Positions 59,722 through 64,000 of a stretch of 64,000 bases of DNA are shown here, in pieces. The position numbers and the translations under genes are program-made. This stretch comes from Struthio camelus (taxonomy: Eukaryota; Chordata; Aves; Struthioniformes; Struthionidae), in the NCBI RefSeq assembly GCF_040807025.1, contig NC_090946.1:79358641-79422640 (forward strand), in the 5' to 3' direction. The notes beneath the pieces were generated by a model. That model searched no databases, was not told where the DNA came from, and saw only the letters and a program-made list of their open reading frames with translations. Positions within the stretch are counted from its first letter, which is position 1. The number at the start of each line of letters is the position of its first letter.

Positions 59722-59863
59722 GAGGAGCCGCGGCGGCGGCGGCGCCAATCGGCGCGCGGGGCGGGGCGGGGCCGGGGCGGGCCGCGCTCGAGAGGGCGGC
59801 GGGGCCGCGGCGGGGCCTTCGCTCCTTGCCTGGCTCCTCTCGCGCGCCGGGCCACGGGCTTAA

Positions 59864-59910
59864 AAACACCAAACCCAACCAAACCCAACCAAACCAAACC
59901 AAACCAACCC
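59864..59910 (+). repeat. (CCAAA)n pentanucleotide tract
   Basis: Pentamers of the form ccaaa/cccaa run for about 45 bp at the upstream edge of the CpG island, ending in a C-run. The unit resembles the complement of the nearby TCTGG satellite apart from one base. Confidence 0.9.
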
Positions 59911-60066
59911 CCCGCGCGGCGAGCTGCGTGGACCCGCCGGGTTTTCACGCGGGCTTGAGCGCCGGGTGGAGCGCGGCGCTGGCGGGTTGCTGGTTTGACT
60001 GGGAGCGCTGGCCAACGTCGCGGCCGGCGGCTTCTCCCTCGCCCAGAGGGGTCTGAGGGGGTGGGT

Positions 60067-60957
60067 GGTCTGGTGTGACCCGGTCTGGTCTGGTCTGGTC
60101 TGATTTGGCCCAGTCTGGTCTGGCCAAGTCTGGCCTGCTCTGGTTCAGCCCAGTCTGGTGTGGTCCAATGTGGTCTGGTCTGGTTTGGCCTGGTCTGGTC
60201 TGGTCCAGTCTGGTCTGATTTGGCCCAGCCCAGTCTGGCCCGATCTGGTCTGGTCTGGCCCAGTCTGGCCAGCTCTGCTTCAGCCCAGTGTGGTTTGGCC
60301 CAGTCTGGTCTGGTCTGGCCTGCTCTGGTCCGGCCCAGTCTGGTCTGGTCTGGTCCAGTCTGGTCTGGTCTGGCCTGCTCTGGTCCGGCCCAGTCTGGTC
60401 TGGTCTGGTCTGGCCTGCTCTGGTCCAGCCCAATCTGGTCTGGTCCAGTCTGGTCTGGTTCAGCCCAGTCTGGTCTGATCTGGTTCAGCCCGATCTGATC
60501 TGGTTCAGCCCAATCTGCTCTGGTCCAGTCTGGTCTGGTCTGGCCCAGCCCAGCCTGGCCTGCTCTGGTTTGGCCCAGCCTGGCCTGGCCTGGCCTGGTC
60601 TGATCTTGCCCAGTCTGGTCTCATCTGGTCTGGTCTGGCCCGGTCCGGTCTGGTCTGATTTGGCCCAGTCTGATCTGGCCAAGTCTGGCCTGCTCTGGTT
60701 CAGCCCAGTCTGGTGTGGTCCAATGTGGTCTGGTCTGGTTTGGCCTGGCCTGGTCTGGTCTGGCCCGATCTGGTCTGATTTGGCCCAGCCCAGTCTGGCC
60801 CGATCTGGTCTGGTCTGGCCCAGTCTGGCCAGCTCTGCTTCAGCCCAGTGTGGTTTAGCCCAGTCTGGTCTGGCCCAGTCTGGTCTGGTTTGGCCCAGTC
60901 TGGTCTGGTCTGGTCTGGCCTGCTCTGGTCTGGCCCGCTCTGGTCTGGCACAGCCCG
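60067..60957 (+). repeat. TCTGG-family pentanucleotide satellite, about 890 bp
   Basis: A strict 5-bp period is built from TCTGG with CCCAG, TCCAG, CCTGG and TTTGG variants. A distinctive stretch including tgatttggcc (60101) recurs at 60656, and agctctgctt at 60271 recurs at 60831. A block of more than 200 bp was therefore duplicated at about 555-560 bp. CTGG and CCAG units on the same strand are complementary, so single strands can fold. The lack of stops in a 15-nt cycle yields long spurious open frames on both strands (up to 284 codons). It lies just upstream of the FBXO34 promoter. Confidence 0.97.
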
Positions 60958-63900
60958 CTCCCCCGAGAGCCGGCTCGTCGCGCGAGCGTTGCCCCAGCCG
61001 GCCGCTCCGTGCCCGAGGGGCTCACGAAGCCCTCACCGCGAGCAGACGGGCACCCGGGAGGTCCCCAGAAGTCGAAGAAACTGGGAGCCGGAGCGAGCCG
61101 TGGAGGAAAGGCACGGGGAAACTGGGCGTAAAGCGTTGGTAGCTTGACCCTAAGAGTCAACTTTTCCGTCACGTGGGGCCTTCCCCCACCCCAAAAGGAG
61201 GTTGCAGCAGCTTTGTGCTCGGAGGGAAGCAGGGCCCCGCGGGGGGACCGCCGCCGACCCCCGGGGAGAGCAGCCGTAGGGCTCTGCAGCAGACCGAGGC
61301 GCCTGGTTGCTGCGATGGGCAGGGGGCAGCGGTGGGGAGGACGCTTATTCTGCGTAAAGGGAGACCCTGAGACGATCACCAGACCATGCTGAGGCTAAAA
61401 AAGCGGTATAACTGTGTCAGCGCCGCACTGCGCCACCGGTATTTAGTCCAGGGCTAATTAGCCGAGGCCCGGCATCGCGTTAACGTGGCGTCTCAGGTGG
61501 CTGAGATGAATTTCCCAGAGTCCGGAGAGTCTTTCTTGACTGCGGCCGCTATATGCAAAGACAGAGAGAGGGCAGGAGGGAAGATAGAGGTGAAATGACT
61601 TGCTGAAGGTCAAATATCGGATCAGTGATGACACCGAAAGCAGAACCTAGGGTTCCTCCTCTCTCCGGTGGTTTTTCCTCTGGACAGTAACAGAAACCCA
61701 AAGGAACAAAGGGATTTTGCTATCGATGACCCAGGAGGTTCTTGTGTTCAAGGGGAAAAATGATACGGACACAGTGGTGTAGGATTGCAGTGAATTTTTT
61801 GTACATGTGGAAACTAATTATTTTTTTTCCACTAATAGGGCATCACAGTTCAGGGACTGTTAAACACAAGGACAAGACATCACCAGCTGACTTAAAGGCG
61901 AATGAAATATGTGCCCTGCCACGTTAGAAACAGGCCCCACAACTATACAGGCCCAATCTTTTGTTTTAAGTTGATAAAGACAGCTGAATGTCATTTGCTG
62001 CTAAGTGACTTCTAATGATAAAATAACCTTTCCCTCCCCTCCCCACCAGGACATGCAGTGATAATACAAGAAAGATTTTGTACATTGTTTAGCTTACACA
62101 GCCATCTGGCACTTCTGCATTTCAGTAGCCTTGAACATTGAAAAAACAATAGATAAACAGTCCTATCTTATCAGCAACCTGGAGAAGTTTAACTCCGTCA
62201 GAGTACATAGGATTAACCAAGTCACTATAGCTCTTTTATGGTTTCCATCTTCATTACCGATCATATTCCTCAAAGCTTTCCATTGTTGTACACTCTCAAC
62301 CAGGCTGTTCCTTATCTCCTTTGTATTTGTTTTAGCTGTGAAATACTTAACTCCAGCGATGGCATCCAGCCTCCATACCGGAAGGATGCTTCTGGGGGAT
62401 GGAGACACAAGAGACACACGCTGAGAAGAGGTATGCAATGTTTTAACCCAAAATACAAATTAAAAATTACTGAAAGTCCTGTCTATGCTAGGGGAAAGGA
62501 TGCTCTTTTCAAATGGGAACTCAAAGCTCCTGGCCTAACTCAGTTACCAGCCTATTTGACACTGATGAACTATCACCTAATACCACTCTACTAAGCAGCC
62601 TCTTCACCTGCTGTTGCTAAAGGGGATAAAAATATATCTTACTTAGAGTATCCACTCCAAACAATCCCCGGAAAAAAAGCATTAAGTTGGTCTCAACTCA
62701 AAAATGGTTTATGGTTGAATCCAGCATTTGTTCTGGGATTAATTCCTGCTCCCCTCCTCCCCATGGCGGAGAACCATGAAGGTTTGAGCCTGTTGGAAAC
62801 AGATGTGATTTCCTTAAGACTGTGACCTAGTCTGGGAACCATGAAAACCGCTGCAGGATGTTTTACCTATCGTACTAAAGTGGATAGGGATTTTAAATCT
62901 GTTACACTAGGGAGCTTTCAATGTAAATTCCTGTTTCCACACAGTAAATAACAGAGGATGTAAAGGTATACTGAGATAAAAACTCTCCAGGCTTTGTTTC
63001 CAACCACTGGTCGTATCACAAGGTTGCTATTATGCATTTTAGACTAGATCCCGTTAAAGCTGGGTGCTTACAAATGTGATGCTCTAACATCTAGCTGTTC
63101 GGTATCAGGCTGCCAGAGTGGAATGTAATACCTGGACTTGGGCACCTTGCTTCTCCATTTAAAGCCTGGAGGGTGTTAGACACCTCACAAGGGCAAGTGA
63201 AAAATCCCACACGGTGCACAGAGACCTGGTCGCAGGAAGCATCTAAAAAAGGGATATTACTAAGCTTGCCCTGCAGAGCCAGAACGTCGGTGTTTCTGTC
63301 AGCTCGGGATCCCAGGCGTACACAGGTGCGTTTCCGAGGCTACCAGGGCTTGTTGAAAGAACAGAGCCAGGTTTCCATTTTCTTCTTAACGCTGTGAGCT
63401 GCAGAGATTGCATTTGATGCGGTTCCTTGTATGTACTAAGCCGGATATTAGAGCAAACACGCCAGAAAGGGAAGGTTCTCGCCATGCTCTCTTTATCGTG
63501 GTGAGAGTCCAGACGTTATCTGCTACCTGCCTGGACGCAGCCCACAGCTGACGCCAGGAGATCAGGGTAGTGGTGCAGTGCTGCACACGCACTCATCTGC
63601 TGACAGCGGCTTTTCTCGAACGCTCAGAAAGTGGCAAGCATGTGACTCTGTGGGCTACAGCTTTACAATTCCGTTTGCGCGAAAGGTCACCAAAAATATA
63701 TTCAGAAATGCTAATTATTTCAGAGCACAGTTTGGGGATGGATTCCCCTACACACTCTGTATTGCCCTCCAGTAGGGTGCATTTATGCAGGGATAGGGAG
63801 AATTACCCTTAAAATGAACAATATCCCATGTGAATGAATTCAAGGAAGAGTAGGAAGAGCAAGTGAGCAGATTTCCACATAGTCTTGGTACAAAATGTAT

Positions 63901-64000
63901 CTGGTAATGACAGTTATATTGTCAAGAAACAGTTGAATCCAAATGGGTTCTCAAAGCTCCAGTGGCTAAGATAAAGGCATAATATCATATTATCATCAGG
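60958..64000. other. Upstream flank of FBXO34, no recognised gene
   Basis: The first 350 bp are still GC-rich, then composition falls to background. In human the next gene in this direction is DLGAP5, oriented away from FBXO34. None of its protein sequence is recognisable in any frame here, so it must lie farther right. One exon-like segment is described separately. Confidence 0.65.
62336..62430 (+). other. Exon-like segment (orphan splice-site pair)
   Basis: A strong acceptor (cctttgtatttgttttag) precedes 95 bases that end in gaagag and donor gtatgc. One frame is open across it (CEILNSSDGIQPPYRKDAS) but resembles no protein I know. It may be an exon of a non-coding transcript or chance. Confidence 0.2.

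Larger units (their letters stand above)
58700..59860 (-). promoter_or_regulatory. FBXO34: CpG island, FBXO34 promoter and first exon region
   Basis: This is the strongest CpG island in the window, very GC-rich with dense CpG. A CCAAT pentamer (59745-59749 on +) and tandem GC boxes (about 59757-59783) lie next to a (CGG)8 run (59698-59721). For a - strand gene this places transcription start around 59600-59740. Candidate first-exon donors on - are ccgg|gtaggc (near 59564), tcag|gtgggc (near 59175) and cgag|gtaggg (near 58770); I cannot choose between them. It is assigned to FBXO34 because the coding exon lacks its own 5' UTR and this is the only strong island upstream. Confidence 0.75.

Noticed and set aside
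58762..59748. 328-codon open frame on the - strand in the CpG island
   Set aside because: Composition is Arg/Pro/Gly/Ala runs from GC-rich DNA with few stop codons. Overlapping frames on both strands are equally open and no domain is visible.
60288..61142. 284-codon + frame and long - frames (up to 174 codons) over the satellite
   Set aside because: These are translations of a 5-bp repeat lacking stop codons in a 15-nt cycle (WSGLV / TRPDQ); they are not proteins.
61144..64000. 5' exons of DLGAP5, the expected next gene
   Set aside because: No frame resembles the DLGAP5 N terminus. The synteny expectation alone does not support a call.
1..64000. CRISPR arrays, prophage, operons, integrons or other prokaryotic systems
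   Set aside because: Split exons with canonical splice sites, LINEs, CpG islands and poly(A) signals show vertebrate nuclear DNA. The only spaced repeats are microsatellites and short tandem arrays.

Overview
The window is vertebrate nuclear DNA, almost certainly from a bird. The evidence is two conserved vertebrate genes with spliced exons and long introns, a chicken-repeat-1 (CR1) LINE with the usual avian 3' tail, only a modest repeat load, and a CpG-island promoter. No bacterial, organellar, viral or CRISPR content was recognised. Gene order matches the human 14q22 neighbourhood, where ATG14 and FBXO34 are convergent neighbours.

Layout. Positions 1-16930 hold ATG14 (Barkor) on the + strand. 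Exon 1 lies left of the window. Exons 2-10 are all present and could be placed to the base from reading frame and splice sites. They give 418 in-frame residues, the same length as human residues 75-492 as I recall that protein. An inferred long 3' UTR carries a young CR1 insertion. Positions about 16931-20849 are the gap between the two 3' ends. Positions 20850 to about 59700 hold FBXO34 on the - strand: one large coding exon (724 aa) at 21430-23604, a roughly 35 kb intron in the 5' UTR, and a CpG-island promoter at about 58700-59860. A second, smaller CpG-rich patch at 32.3-33.2 kb contains a candidate non-coding exon. Just upstream of the promoter, 60067-60957 is a pentanucleotide satellite with an internal duplication. 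Positions 60958-64000 show no recognisable gene, only one exon-like segment.

Function. ATG14 is the autophagy-specific subunit of the class III PI3-kinase complex (with Beclin 1, VPS34 and VPS15). FBXO34 is an F-box protein, expected to be a substrate receptor of an SCF ubiquitin ligase. The two are neighbours by conserved synteny; nothing here shows joint function.

The most notable observations are: a GC-AG intron in ATG14; a (GT)n tract close to a splice acceptor; a CR1 fragment with a 188-codon open frame in the ATG14 3' UTR; the self-complementary pentamer satellite next to the FBXO34 promoter; and the intronic CpG patch with a candidate exon. I found no convincing undescribed biological system; this is mostly ordinary, gene-poor vertebrate sequence.
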